Notes: generated by a model from the letters alone, not told the origin. Shown: positions 1-7,133, counted from the first letter of the stretch. The stretch: DNA of 8,260 nucleotides from an uncultured Ignavibacteriota bacterium (GCA_903907305.1 CAIVNT010000536.1:1-8260), one strand, 5' to 3'. Translations and numbers: made by a program.

Positions 1-2642
1 ATTCCGGTATTCACGCCGGTCTCTGTGATCGTAAAGGATTCAACTTCACCGGTCGCAATGCTGCTGTCTTTTACCGTGTAGGTTTCGATCGACGCGATAT
101 TCTTATTTAAGTCCGCATCGGTGATCGTGATAAGCACGGAATCCGTTGGGATGATCGGCGTCGTAGCGGTGATCGTCGCAGTCGTCCCGCCGTTCACACG
201 CGTGAATGCAGAGAGTGTAGCCGAACCGCCGTTCAACTGAAGTGTGTCGCGGTATGTTACGCGGAGTGTATCGGCTGCTTTCACGTTAAAGATACCGTCG
301 TTGTTTGCGCCTGCAGTCAATCCAAATACTGTCGCGATCTTCTTCGTGAAGATTCCGGTATTGACGCCGGTCTCTGTGATGGTGAAGGATTCAACTTCGC
401 CGGTGACAACACTGCTGTCTTTCACCGTATAAGTTTCGATCGAGGCGATGTTCCGATTCAGATCTGCATCGGTGATCGTTACTAGAATAGAATCAGATGG
501 GAAGATCGGTGTCGTTGCAGTGACCGTTGCAGTCGTTCCGCCGTTCACACGGGTGAATGCCGTTAGTGTCGCCGCTCCGCCGTTCAACTGGAGTGAATCG
601 CGATACGTAACGCGGAGTGTATCTCCTGCTTTCACATTGAAGCGGCCGTCATTGTTTGTTCCTGCTGTTAATCCGAACACGGTTCCCAGTTTCTTCGTGA
701 AGATGCCTGTGTTCACGCCTGTCTCAGTGATCGTGAACGATTCCACTTCGCCGGTGGCAATGCTGCTGTCTTTTACCGTGTAGGTTTCGATTGATGCGAT
801 ATTTTTATTCAGGTCTGCGTCTGTGATCGTGATGAGCACCGAATCGACCGGAATGATCGGAGTTGTTGCTGAGATCGTGGCTGTTGTTCCCCCGTTCACT
901 CTCGTGAATGCAGTTAATGTTGCACTGCTGCCGTTCAACTGAAGTGAATCGCGATACGTCACTCGGAGCGTGTCGTTCGCTTTCACATTGAAGATACCGT
1001 CGTTATTTGTTCCGGCGGTAAGACCGAAGATCGTAGCAATCTTTTTCGTGAAGATGCCGGTATTCACTCCCGTTTCTGTGATTGTGAACGATTCCACTTC
1101 ACCGGTTGCGATACTGCTGTCTTTGACCGTATATGTTTCGATCGACGCAATATTTTTGTTGAGATCGGCATCCGTAATTGTGATCAGAACGGAGTCCGTA
1201 GGAATGATCGGTGTTGTCGCGGTGACCGTTGCCGTCGTTCCGCCGTTCACTCGGGTAAATGCCGTTAGTGTCGCCGCTCCGCCGTTCAACTGAAGTGAAT
1301 CGCGATACGTCACTCGGAGCGTGTCGTTCGCTTTTACATTGAAGATACCGTCATTGTTCGTACCTGCCGTCAATCCAAAGATCGTCGCAATCTTCTTCAT
1401 GAAAATTCCTGTGTTCACACCGGTCTCGGTGATCGTAAAGGATTCAACCTCACCCGTTGCAATGCTGCTGTCTTTTACCGTGTAGGTTTCGATCGACGCG
1501 ATATTTTTGTTCAGATCCGCATCTGTAATTGTGATCAGGACAGAATCTGCAGGATAGATCGGCGTCGTAGTGGTAAGAGTTGCCGTCGTTCCGCCGTTCA
1601 CTCGGGTAAATGCTGTCAGCGTAGCACTTCCGCCATTCGATTGCAGTGTATCGCGATATGTTACGCGAAGCGTGTCATTCGCTTTCACATTGAAAATACC
1701 GTCATTATTCGTTCCTGCTGTTAATCCGAAGATTGTCCCAAGTTTCTTGGTGAAGATGCCGGTATTGACGCCTGTCTCTGTGATCGTAAAGGATTCCACT
1801 TCACCGGTTGCGATACTGCTGTCTTTCACGGTGTAGGTTTCGATCGAAGCAATATTCCTATTTAAGTCCGCATCGGTGATCGTGATCAGGACTGAATCTG
1901 CCGGGATGATCGGCGATGTTGCGGTGATTGCCGCCGTCGTTCCGCCGTTCACTCGAGTAAATGCCGTTAGTGTAGCCGCACCGCCATTTGCCTGGAGTGT
2001 GTCGCGATACGTTACGCGGAGTGTGTCGGTCGTTTTTACATTGAAGATTCCATCATTATTCGTTCCGGCAGTCAGACCGAATACGGTAGCGATCTTTTTC
2101 GTGAAGATGCCGGTGTTCACTCCGGTTTCTGTGATCGTGAAGGATTCCACTTCGCCGGTAGCGATGCTGCTGTCTTTTACCGTATATGTCTGAATGGATG
2201 TGGAATCCCGGTTCAGATCAGCATCCGTGATTGATATTAAAATTGAGTCTGCCGGAATGATTGGCGTTGTTGCTGTGACGGATCCTGTCGTTCCGCCGTT
2301 CACGCGGGTAAAGGCGGTGAGCGTTGCAGAGCCGCCATTAAACTGAACTGTATCGCGGTAGGTTACTCGGAGCGTATCGCCCGCTTTTACATTGAACCGG
2401 CCGTCATTATTCGTTCCCGCTGTAAGTCCGAAGACCGTACCAAGCTTCTTTGTAAAGATGCCGGTATTGTTGCCCGTTTCCGTAATGGTGAAAGATTCAA
2501 CCTCACCCGTTACAATACTGCTGTCCTTAATAGAGTAGGATTGGACCGTCAAAGTATCGCGGTTCAGATCATTGTCCGTGATCGTTATTAATATAGAGTC
2601 AATCGGGATGATTGGCGTTGTTGCCGAAATTGAAGCAGTTAC
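1..2642 (-). repeat. Homogeneous C-terminal part of the array: exact 351-bp units R5-R12
   Basis: R5 to R12 are all exactly 117 residues with no insertion or deletion. In R7-R12 the segment from SIETYTVKDSS to TETGVNTG is almost invariant. Variation is limited to a few positions: KKIAT versus KKLGT, GIFNVKAND versus GRFNVKAGD, RDS versus RDT, and the last residues before the next unit. The variants are reassorted between units rather than nested. This part continues past the left edge, so the true copy number is unknown. Confidence 0.93.
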
Positions 2643-5600
2643 ACCTCCAAGGACTGCAGAGGATGCCGTTATTATAGAGCCGGGTCCGCCGTTCGTCAGC
2701 ATCGTATCTCTATAAGATACACGCAGCGTGTCGCCCGCTTTTACATTGAATCGACCGTCATTATTCGTTCCTGCTGTCAATCCAAAAATGGTTCCGATTT
2801 TCTTGGTGAAAATACCGGTATTAACGCCGGTTTCAGTGATCGTGAATGTTTCCGTCTCTCCGGTCGCAATACTGCTGTCTTTAATAGAGTAGGTTTCAAT
2901 AGAAGCGACATTCTTGTTAAGATCAGCATCCGTAATAGTGATCGTTATGGAATCGCTCGCATAGATTGGGGTCGTTGCAGTAATCGCGGCTGTTGCACCG
3001 CCGATGATCCTTGTACCGGCGATGATATTCCCTCCGGGACCGCCGTTCGTCAGCAATGTGTCACGATACGTAACGCGCAGCGAGTCACCGTTCTTTACTG
3101 TAAAGATGCCGTCATTGCTCGTACCTGTGGAAAGTCCGAATTGAGTCGGAAGTTTTTTCGTGAAGATTCCAGTCTTTATTCCCGTTTCGGTAACGGTGAA
3201 TGTTTCCACTTCACCGGTCGTTACGCTGCTGTCTTTCACCGAGTATGATTCAACAACAGTCGTGTCTCGGTTCAGATCATTATCCGTGATTGATATTAAT
3301 ATAGAGTCGGCGGGAAAAGTCGGCGATGTTGCTGTCAATGATGCAGTCATTCCGCCGCGGATATATGTCTTCCAGGTCTTCAGTCCGCCGTTGCTTCCAT
3401 TCACAATAACGGAATCATAATACTTTAAGGTGACCGTATCGCCTTTTTGGACAGCGAATGTTCCGTTGTTATTTCCGTTGGAACTTGTGCCGAAGATCGT
3501 CGGAACGCTTGAAGTGAAGATGCCGGTATTCACGCCGGTCTCCGTAAACACAAGATTCTCGATCTCTCCCGTTACTTGGTTGCTGTCGCGTATCGTATAT
3601 GTTTCGATCAATGCACTGTTGCGGTTCAGATCAGAATCGTTCACAGTGTACGAGATTGTCTGTGTCGGCAGAACGGTGGAGGTTCCGCTCAATGCAGCAG
3701 CATGTCCGTTCAGCACTTTCGTAACGAAGTATCTCCAGACATTCTTGATCTGTCCGGTAGTAAAACTGGTGCTGGTGGAATCGTATTTGTCGAGATAATA
3801 GATCCTGAGACTGTCTCCCGGTTTTACATTGTAGCTGTTGTCAAAATTCGTTCCGGCAACCGCTCCATATGTTGTTTTTATCTTTCCTGTGAAGAGACCG
3901 GTATTCGTGCCGGTTTCGGTAAGTGCAATACTGTCCCGTTCGTTTGTGACCTTGTTCGAGTCCAGCAATTTTAACGATTCGATCGTCGAGACACTTTTAT
4001 TCGTATCTGCTTCGTAGAATGAATAATAGATACTGTCACCCGGCAAAATAAAACGGGTGCCGTAGATCTTAGCGCTGAAGAAAACTGCTTTTACTGCATT
4101 GAATGTGGAGGAGTCCCGGGATCCTTTGTCATTCATTACAGTCGCTTTATTCGCTATAACTGTCGCAACCGGAAGCCCGCTCGGAAGTTTCATTTTCATT
4201 TTGAGCGTATCAACTTCACCACCCGCCATGTATGGAATGGTCCACGTCATGACAGTATCACGATCGCCTACATTCGGACCCTGAGTCACTGTTGCGCCGG
4301 TCGAAGAGATATAGTAAGGATTGTTCGCTGTTGTCGCAGTCGGTTCCGGTAAACTATCGATGACCACCGTGTTTGGCGAACTGCTGTACGGATCCGTATT
4401 GGTGACGACAATGTAGTATTGAACCGTATCGGCATCGCCGGTTCCCTGTCCGGGAGGGTATTGGTATTTAGAAACAGTCACCAGCGGTGCCTGTTTTGTA
4501 AAAGCAAATCTATTCGTGTCGACACTTCCCTGCGTGTTGATTGTGGTTCCCTTATTGGAGATCAACGTTCCGTTCGCCAGCGTTCCGCTGATGCGCATTT
4601 GGAAACGGGAAGAATCTACTTTACCGGGAACCAGTGTCCCGAGATTCCATGTCAGGATAGTATCACGGTCGCCGGTATTAGGCCCCTGTGTTAACGTTGC
4701 TGCCGGCGAAGTACCGCTTGTCAGGTAGTACGGATTGTTCGCTGTTGTTGCGGAAGGCTCTGGGATCGTATCGATCACTTGCGTGTTCGTTGAGGTGGCA
4801 AAATTGGATGTGTTCGTAACGACCATCGTGTACGTGACCGTATCTCCGCTTCCCACGCCGGAGACCCAGCGGTTCTTACGGATCTGAAGTCTCGGTGCAT
4901 TCACGGGAACAAAGGATGATATTACGCGCTGATCAATTGTGGATGCACGCACTCGCGCAACATTCGTGACAGTCGATGCGCCGAGGATCGTAGAATCGAT
5001 CACAGCACGGAATGTGAAGGTGGTGCTTCCGCCGACATTCATCGGTCCGGAATAATTTCCGTAAGTGATCACCTGTCCCGTAGACGCCGTTCCCGTATAT
5101 GTGGCCGCAGGCGAGAAACTGCCGGGAACAACACTCATCGATGCCGGCAGCGAATCGATCACAGAGATATTATTTGCCGGCCAGTTACCCGTGTTTGAAA
5201 CACCGATCGTATACAACAAGGTGTCTCCGGGACGCACAGAACCGCCGTTCAGATCACTGTATGTTTTTGTTGATGTAAGGAAGATTGGAGTCAGGATCGT
5301 CAGTGAATCCGTATTGGCATTGTTCCACGGACGACGGTCGAACTGCGGACTGGTTGCATACGATGCATTGTATTGCGTGGGATAACTTGCCGCCGTCAAG
5401 TAGGCGGTGACTGTAATCGCTGAACTCCATCCGGGAGGATGAATACCGGCATGTGTCCATTTGTATCGCGGACGCGCCGAACTATCAATAGACCAGCCGG
5501 AGAATGAACTGGAGACGAATGTCAAACCGGCCTGCAGACTGTCATACAGTGTGATCGTGCCAGTGGTGTCAGGACCATTGTTATACGTGGTGATCGTATA

Positions 5601-6620
5601 CGTAACGTTATTACCGGCAACGATGCTTCCGCCTGCGTGTGTTTTTACCGTTTGAATGTCTGAGTTCGCTGTATCGGCAATTGAGATGATCTCCGACATG
5701 AGTATAACAAGATCACCGCCGGACGAGTATTGCGATGTTGCCTGTGTATCGGCCGGCGCCAGGTACGAAGTGATGTCATACGAATCGATGTCCACACCGA
5801 ACGTACTATCGATCGGGAAATTATTGCTCATCGATCCGAACTGATTGTTCACCGGATTGTATGAATCGGTCAGCGACGTTCCATTGAACTTCACTTCTTC
5901 GTTGAATCCGCCTGAGGACGTTGAGTTTTCTTTGTCCCCTTCAAACGTAATATGCGTCATCTTTCCTGAAACGAGTGCATACGGAACGTAGAAGTTGTTC
6001 GGCGTAACCGTGATCTGACTTCCTTTGAAGATCTGGAAACCGTCATACACATTGATGGATTTCTTCACTTCCGAACTCAGTGAATACACAACCACCATCG
6101 CCCAGCCGGATACTGCGGCTTGACTTGATGAGTAGATTCCGGTGTTGTCTATCGTCAGATCTCCGAAAGTGTAGGTGTGATTATTTCCCTGCGATTGGAC
6201 GTAGCTCGTTACGTCGGCAAATCCGCCAAACCAATAGCGCCAGCCACCGTTATTGTTGGATTCCGTGAACGTACGTATTGCAGAGAAACTGTTGCCGTCG
6301 AGTGTCACTGAATTATCGGGCGTTGCACCCGATCCTGCCCAGTATAAATAAACACCGACCACTGTTGCACCGGCAGGATAGGTCAGTTTGCTCGTATCAG
6401 TTGCACGAAGTGCGGTCGCATCAACAGTGTTTCCCAATGTTCGCAGCGAACCGCCGATCACTGTGTAATTCACCTTACCGTAAAAATTGTTGTACAGTGT
6501 TATCGGTGTTTGCGCATTCAGTACGGAAGTGCAAAACATCGCAAAAAGACAAAGCAGTCCGATGAACGCCGCTGTGCGTTTGGCCGTGAGAATATTTTTT
6601 ATGGATTGTTCAACGCGCAT
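1..6620 (-). CDS. Giant secreted DUF11/tandem-repeat surface protein (adhesin-like), C-terminus outside window
   Basis: The reverse strand is open without a stop from the ATG at 6620 to base 1, giving at least 2206 codons; the end lies beyond the window. Domains in order: signal peptide 1-36; beta-rich N-terminal domain about 37-320; four DUF11-like domains about 325-847; then at least twelve tandem domains from residue 848 to the edge. The protein is rich in Thr, Ser, Gly, Asn and Asp, and I saw no cysteine after the signal peptide. This is the usual build of a long, exported, stalk-like surface protein. Adhesion or cell-envelope display is inferred, not shown. A C-terminal sorting domain, for example of the type IX secretion type, would be expected but cannot be seen. 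The start is supported by the signal peptide that follows it directly; no Shine-Dalgarno is visible. It sits 10 bp behind the helix-turn-helix gene at 6631-6888 and is probably co-transcribed with it. Confidence 0.93.
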   Translation of the reverse strand, partial: MRVEQSIKNILTAKRTAAFIGLLCLFAMFCTSVLNAQTPITLYNNFYGKVNYTVIGGSLRTLGNTVDATALRATDTSKLTYPAGATVVGVYLYWAGSGATPDNSVTLDGNSFSAIRTFTESNNNGGWRYWFGGFADVTSYVQSQGNNHTYTFGDLTIDNTGIYSSSQAAVSGWAMVVVYSLSSEVKKSINVYDGFQIFKGSQITVTPNNFYVPYALVSGKMTHITFEGDKENSTSSGGFNEEVKFNGTSLTDSYNPVNNQFGSMSNNFPIDSTFGVDIDSYDITSYLAPADTQATSQYSSGGDLVILMSEIISIADTANSDIQTVKTHAGGSIVAGNNVTYTITTYNNGPDTTGTITLYDSLQAGLTFVSSSFSGWSIDSSARPRYKWTHAGIHPPGWSSAITVTAYLTAASYPTQYNASYATSPQFDRRPWNNANTDSLTILTPIFLTSTKTYSDLNGGSVRPGDTLLYTIGVSNTGNWPANNISVIDSLPASMSVVPGSFSPAATYTGTASTGQVITYGNYSGPMNVGGSTTFTFRAVIDSTILGASTVTNVARVRASTIDQRVISSFVPVNAPRLQIRKNRWVSGVGSGDTVTYTMVVTNTSNFATSTNTQVIDTIPEPSATTANNPYYLTSGTSPAATLTQGPNTGDRDTILTWNLGTLVPGKVDSSRFQMRISGTLANGTLISNKGTTINTQGSVDTNRFAFTKQAPLVTVSKYQYPPGQGTGDADTVQYYIVVTNTDPYSSSPNTVVIDSLPEPTATTANNPYYISSTGATVTQGPNVGDRDTVMTWTIPYMAGGEVDTLKMKMKLPSGLPVATVIANKATVMNDKGSRDSSTFNAVKAVFFSAKIYGTRFILPGDSIYYSFYEADTNKSVSTIESLKLLDSNKVTNERDSIALTETGTNTGLFTGKIKTTYGAVAGTNFDNSYNVKPGDSLRIYYLDKYDSTSTSFTTGQIKNVWRYFVTKVLNGHAAALSGTSTVLPTQTISYTVNDSDLNRNSALIETYTIRDSNQVTGEIENLVFTETGVNTGIFTSSVPTIFGTSSNGNNNGTFAVQKGDTVTLKYYDSVIVNGSNGGLKTWKTYIRGGMTASLTATSPTFPADSILISITDNDLNRDTTVVESYSVKDSSVTTGEVETFTVTETGIKTGIFTKKLPTQFGLSTGTSNDGIFTVKNGDSLRVTYRDTLLTNGGPGGNIIAGTRIIGGATAAITATTPIYASDSITITITDADLNKNVASIETYSIKDSSIATGETETFTITETGVNTGIFTKKIGTIFGLTAGTNNDGRFNVKAGDTLRVSYRDTMLTNGGPGSIITASSAVLGGVTASISATTPIIPIDSILITITDNDLNRDTLTVQSYSIKDSSIVTGEVESFTITETGNNTGIFTKKLGTVFGLTAGTNNDGRFNVKAGDTLRVTYRDTVQFNGGSATLTAFTRVNGGTTGSVTATTPIIPADSILISITDADLNRDSTSIQTYTVKDSSIATGEVESFTITETGVNTGIFTKKIATVFGLTAGTNNDGIFNVKTTDTLRVTYRDTLQANGGAATLTAFTRVNGGTTAAITATSPIIPADSVLITITDADLNRNIASIETYTVKDSSIATGEVESFTITETGVNTGIFTKKLGTIFGLTAGTNNDGIFNVKANDTLRVTYRDTLQSNGGSATLTAFTRVNGGTTATLTTTTPIYPADSVLITITDADLNKNIASIETYTVKDSSIATGEVESFTITETGVNTGIFMKKIATIFGLTAGTNNDGIFNVKANDTLRVTYRDSLQLNGGAATLTAFTRVNGGTTATVTATTPIIPTDSVLITITDADLNKNIASIETYTVKDSSIATGEVESFTITETGVNTGIFTKKIATIFGLTAGTNNDGIFNVKANDTLRVTYRDSLQLNGSSATLTAFTRVNGGTTATISATTPIIPVDSVLITITDADLNKNIASIETYTVKDSSIATGEVESFTITETGVNTGIFTKKLGTVFGLTAGTNNDGRFNVKAGDTLRVTYRDSLQLNGGAATLTAFTRVNGGTTATVTATTPIFPSDSILVTITDADLNRNIASIETYTVKDSSVVTGEVESFTITETGVNTGIFTKKIATVFGLTAGANNDGIFNVKAADTLRVTYRDTLQLNGGSATLSAFTRVNGGTTATITATTPIIPTDSVLITITDADLNKNIASIETYTVKDSSIATGEVESFTITETGVNTG
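930..1352 (-). repeat. 72-bp near-perfect duplicate blocks in R9 and R8 (930-1001 and 1281-1352)
   Basis: The segments 930-1001 and 1281-1352 are 351 bp apart and differ at one base (984 C versus 1335 T on the plus strand). They encode unit residues 80-103 (DGIFNVKAND to LQLNG) of R9 and R8. The directly adjoining 41 codons of the same two units (1002-1124 versus 1353-1475) differ in 28 codons, 27 of them synonymous. The sharp change in identity marks a likely gene-conversion or recombination tract. Confidence 0.85.
2643..4079 (-). repeat. Divergent N-terminal repeat units R1-R4
   Basis: R2-R4 are 118 residues and R1 is 125. R1 keeps only the skeleton: EADTNKS replaces DADLNKN, and TETGTNTGLF and VKPGDSLRIYYLD are still readable. 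It is richer in aromatics than the later units, for example IYYSFYEAD and LRIYYLDKYD. R2 has NDSDLNRN and TETGVNTGIF. R3 and R4 have a TNGGPG segment where later units have the LQLNGG type. R1 directly follows the last DUF11 domain and may act as a junction or cap. Divergence rises steadily toward the N-terminus. Confidence 0.88.
4080..5648 (-). other. Four DUF11-like beta-sandwich domains
   Basis: Residues about 325-847 contain four copies of the DUF11 pattern: a gly/asp turn, then a VTYTI-type strand, VxNTG or YNNGP, then V-I-D-S-L-P. Copy 1 (about 325-440) has NNVTYTITTYNNGPD and LYDSLQAGLTFV. Copy 2 (about 446-575) has PGDTLLYTIGVSNTGNW and VIDSLPASMSV. Copy 3 (about 576-712) has GDTVTYTMVVTNTS and VIDTIPEP. 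Copy 4 (about 713-847) has DTVQYYIVVTNTD and VIDSLPEP. Copies 3 and 4 are an internal duplication: both contain EPxATTANNPYY and TQGPNxGDRDT, offset by 138 residues. DUF11 domains are common structural spacers in large envelope proteins; no catalytic residues are expected. Confidence 0.8.
5661..6512 (-). other. N-terminal beta-rich domain of the giant surface protein
   Basis: Residues about 37-320 form a non-repetitive region. It carries phrases such as VVGVYLYWAGSG, GGWRYWFGGFADVTSYV, AVSGWAMVVVYS, INVYDGFQIFKGS and GKMTHITFEGD, and ends in SSGGDLVILMSEI. From memory, this arrangement (a YLYWAGSG strand, a FADVTSYV segment, a VSGWAMVVVY strand, then YDGF) recurs at the N-terminus of bacterial proteins that carry DUF11 repeats. 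I do not know its ligand. It would be the membrane-distal or first-exported head of the protein. Domain edges are approximate. Confidence 0.6.
6513..6620 (-). other. Sec signal peptide of the giant surface protein
   Basis: Residues 1-36 hold a basic N-region (Lys8, Lys14, Arg15), a hydrophobic core at about 17-30 (AAFIGLLCLFAMFC) and a polar end SVLNA followed by Gln37. Cleavage is most likely after Ala36 (LNA/Q), a pattern common in FCB-group secreted proteins. The cysteines at 24 and 30 are not in a good lipobox, so an ordinary signal peptidase I substrate is favoured over a lipoprotein. Confidence 0.85.
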
Positions 6621-6630
6621 GATAAATGAT

Positions 6631-6888
6631 TTATTTAACTGCAGATACTTTTGTCCGTAGCATTTTTTCGATTGATAATCTGTTGCTCTCTTTGTCTAAA
6701 AATTTCATGGAAACATTATATTGCTCAGCAAAATCGGACAACTGGATGATGGAAAAATATTTTTTCCCATCCTGCATGAAAATACATTTCAGCTTTCCCG
6801 ATTCTACCCAGCGATCGATTGATGCTGCGTTAATTCCCAACAGCGCCGCAATTTGACTGGTTGAATACAATGTTTCTTGATTATTCAT
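6631..6888 (-). CDS. Small excisionase/MerR-like helix-turn-helix DNA-binding protein
   Basis: This 85-residue protein begins MNNQETLYSTSQIAALLG. The pattern fits the winged helix-turn-helix of excisionase/MerR/BldC-type regulators: first helix about 10-17 (TSQIAALL), turn G18-I-N, recognition helix about 20-30 (NAASIDRWVESG), wing about 32-46 (KLKCIFMQDGKKYFS), then IIQLSDFAEQYNV. The usual GGHRRF-like wing is replaced by QDGKKYFS. The C-terminal 25 residues are basic and helical with no recognised domain, and no integrase or recombinase lies nearby, so a transcriptional role is favoured over excisionase. The gene ends 10 bp before the giant surface-protein start on the same strand, which suggests co-transcription and possible control of that gene or of itself. 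AAGGGA lies 11 nt before the ATG, a weak and rather distant Shine-Dalgarno candidate. Confidence 0.85.
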   Translation of the reverse strand: MNNQETLYSTSQIAALLGINAASIDRWVESGKLKCIFMQDGKKYFSIIQLSDFAEQYNVSMKFLDKESNRLSIEKMLRTKVSAVK

Positions 6889-7133
6889 AAGAACTAATTT
6901 CCCTTAGCTGTCAACATTTTTTGCACGATATAAAATCGCGATAAGTCGTTGAAAAATAAAGGGTTGTTAAGTCTTTCTAATATGTATTAAAAAATTCTAA
7001 TAATTTAAACTTAATTATAACTATTGATGGGTGACAATTAAATTGCATTAGAGTATTATAATAAATCACATTTGGTTTGATAAAGATTTCAAACTGACAT
7101 ATATTAATCCATTAAGAATAAATCCAAAAAATT
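6889..7133. promoter_or_regulatory. AT-rich divergent intergenic region
   Basis: This 245-bp spacer separates the minus-strand pair (HTH gene plus giant surface protein) from the plus-strand gene at 7134. It is clearly richer in A+T than the coding sequence on either side, has no plausible gene, and must hold the promoters for both directions if both genes start here. Visible elements are an 8-bp palindrome ATCGCGAT at 6935-6942, next to two CGATA words at 6926-6930 and 6939-6943, and a TATAAT at 7057-7062. No transcription start can be fixed from sequence alone. Confidence 0.6.
7057..7062 (+). promoter_or_regulatory. Possible -10 element for the 7134 gene
   Basis: TATAAT sits 71 bp upstream of the ATG at 7134, in an AT-rich context. 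No good -35 lies at 16-18 bp: the nearest TTGACA-like word, GTGACA at 7031-7036, is 20 bp away. In such AT-rich DNA this match could be chance. Confidence 0.22.

Larger units (their letters stand above)
1..4079 (-). repeat. Tandem array of at least 12 surface-protein repeat domains (117-125 residues each)
   Basis: The invariant D-S-S/N codons on the minus strand recur with their low coordinate at 60, 411, 762, 1113, 1464, 1815, 2166, 2517, 2871, 3225, 3579 and 3954. Steps are 351 bp seven times, 354 bp three times and 375 bp once. Unit boundaries from N- to C-terminus are: R1 4079-3705, R2 3704-3351, R3 3350-2997, R4 2996-2643, R5 2642-2292, R6 2291-1941, R7 1940-1590, R8 1589-1239, R9 1238-888, R10 887-537, R11 536-186, and R12 from 185 to the edge (61 residues seen). 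Shared motifs are a TATTPII-PxDS linker, ITITDADLNKN, ETYTVKDSS, TITETGVNTGIF, FGLTAGTNNDG, FNVKAxDTLRVTYRD and FTRVNGG. DxDxN followed by TETGxNTGxF is a pattern I recall from many large bacterial and archaeal surface proteins; I cannot name a Pfam family for it. Confidence 0.95.

Noticed and set aside
1..2642. Regular repeats as a CRISPR or non-coding satellite array
   Set aside because: The period is 351 bp with no spacer/repeat alternation, and variation is mostly at third codon positions of one continuous frame, so the repeats encode protein domains.
3300..3350. Possible frameshift or stop in the R3 linker, where an in-frame TAA seemed to appear
   Set aside because: Re-reading the bases gives T-S-P-T-F-P-A-D-S-I-L-I-S, in register with all other units. 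The frame is intact.
244..5844. Many plus-strand open frames of 60-130 codons across the repeat region, with repeated phrases such as STSPVAILLSFTV
   Set aside because: They are antisense shadows of the minus-strand giant gene. They recur every 351 bp because the sense gene repeats, they overlap each other, and they lack initiation signals.
6513..6620. Lipoprotein signal using Cys24 or Cys30
   Set aside because: The residues before each cysteine (GLL and AMF) do not fit a lipobox, while LNA/Q fits signal peptidase I well.
6626..6856. Plus-strand open frame over the HTH gene
   Set aside because: The minus-strand frame has a clear helix-turn-helix pattern and lies tightly upstream of the next gene; the plus frame has no recognisable feature.
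6909..6914. A perfect TTGACA on the minus strand upstream of the HTH gene
   Set aside because: A -10 at normal spacing would overlap the ATG at 6888 and start transcription inside the gene. No good -10 word is there, so it is probably chance.
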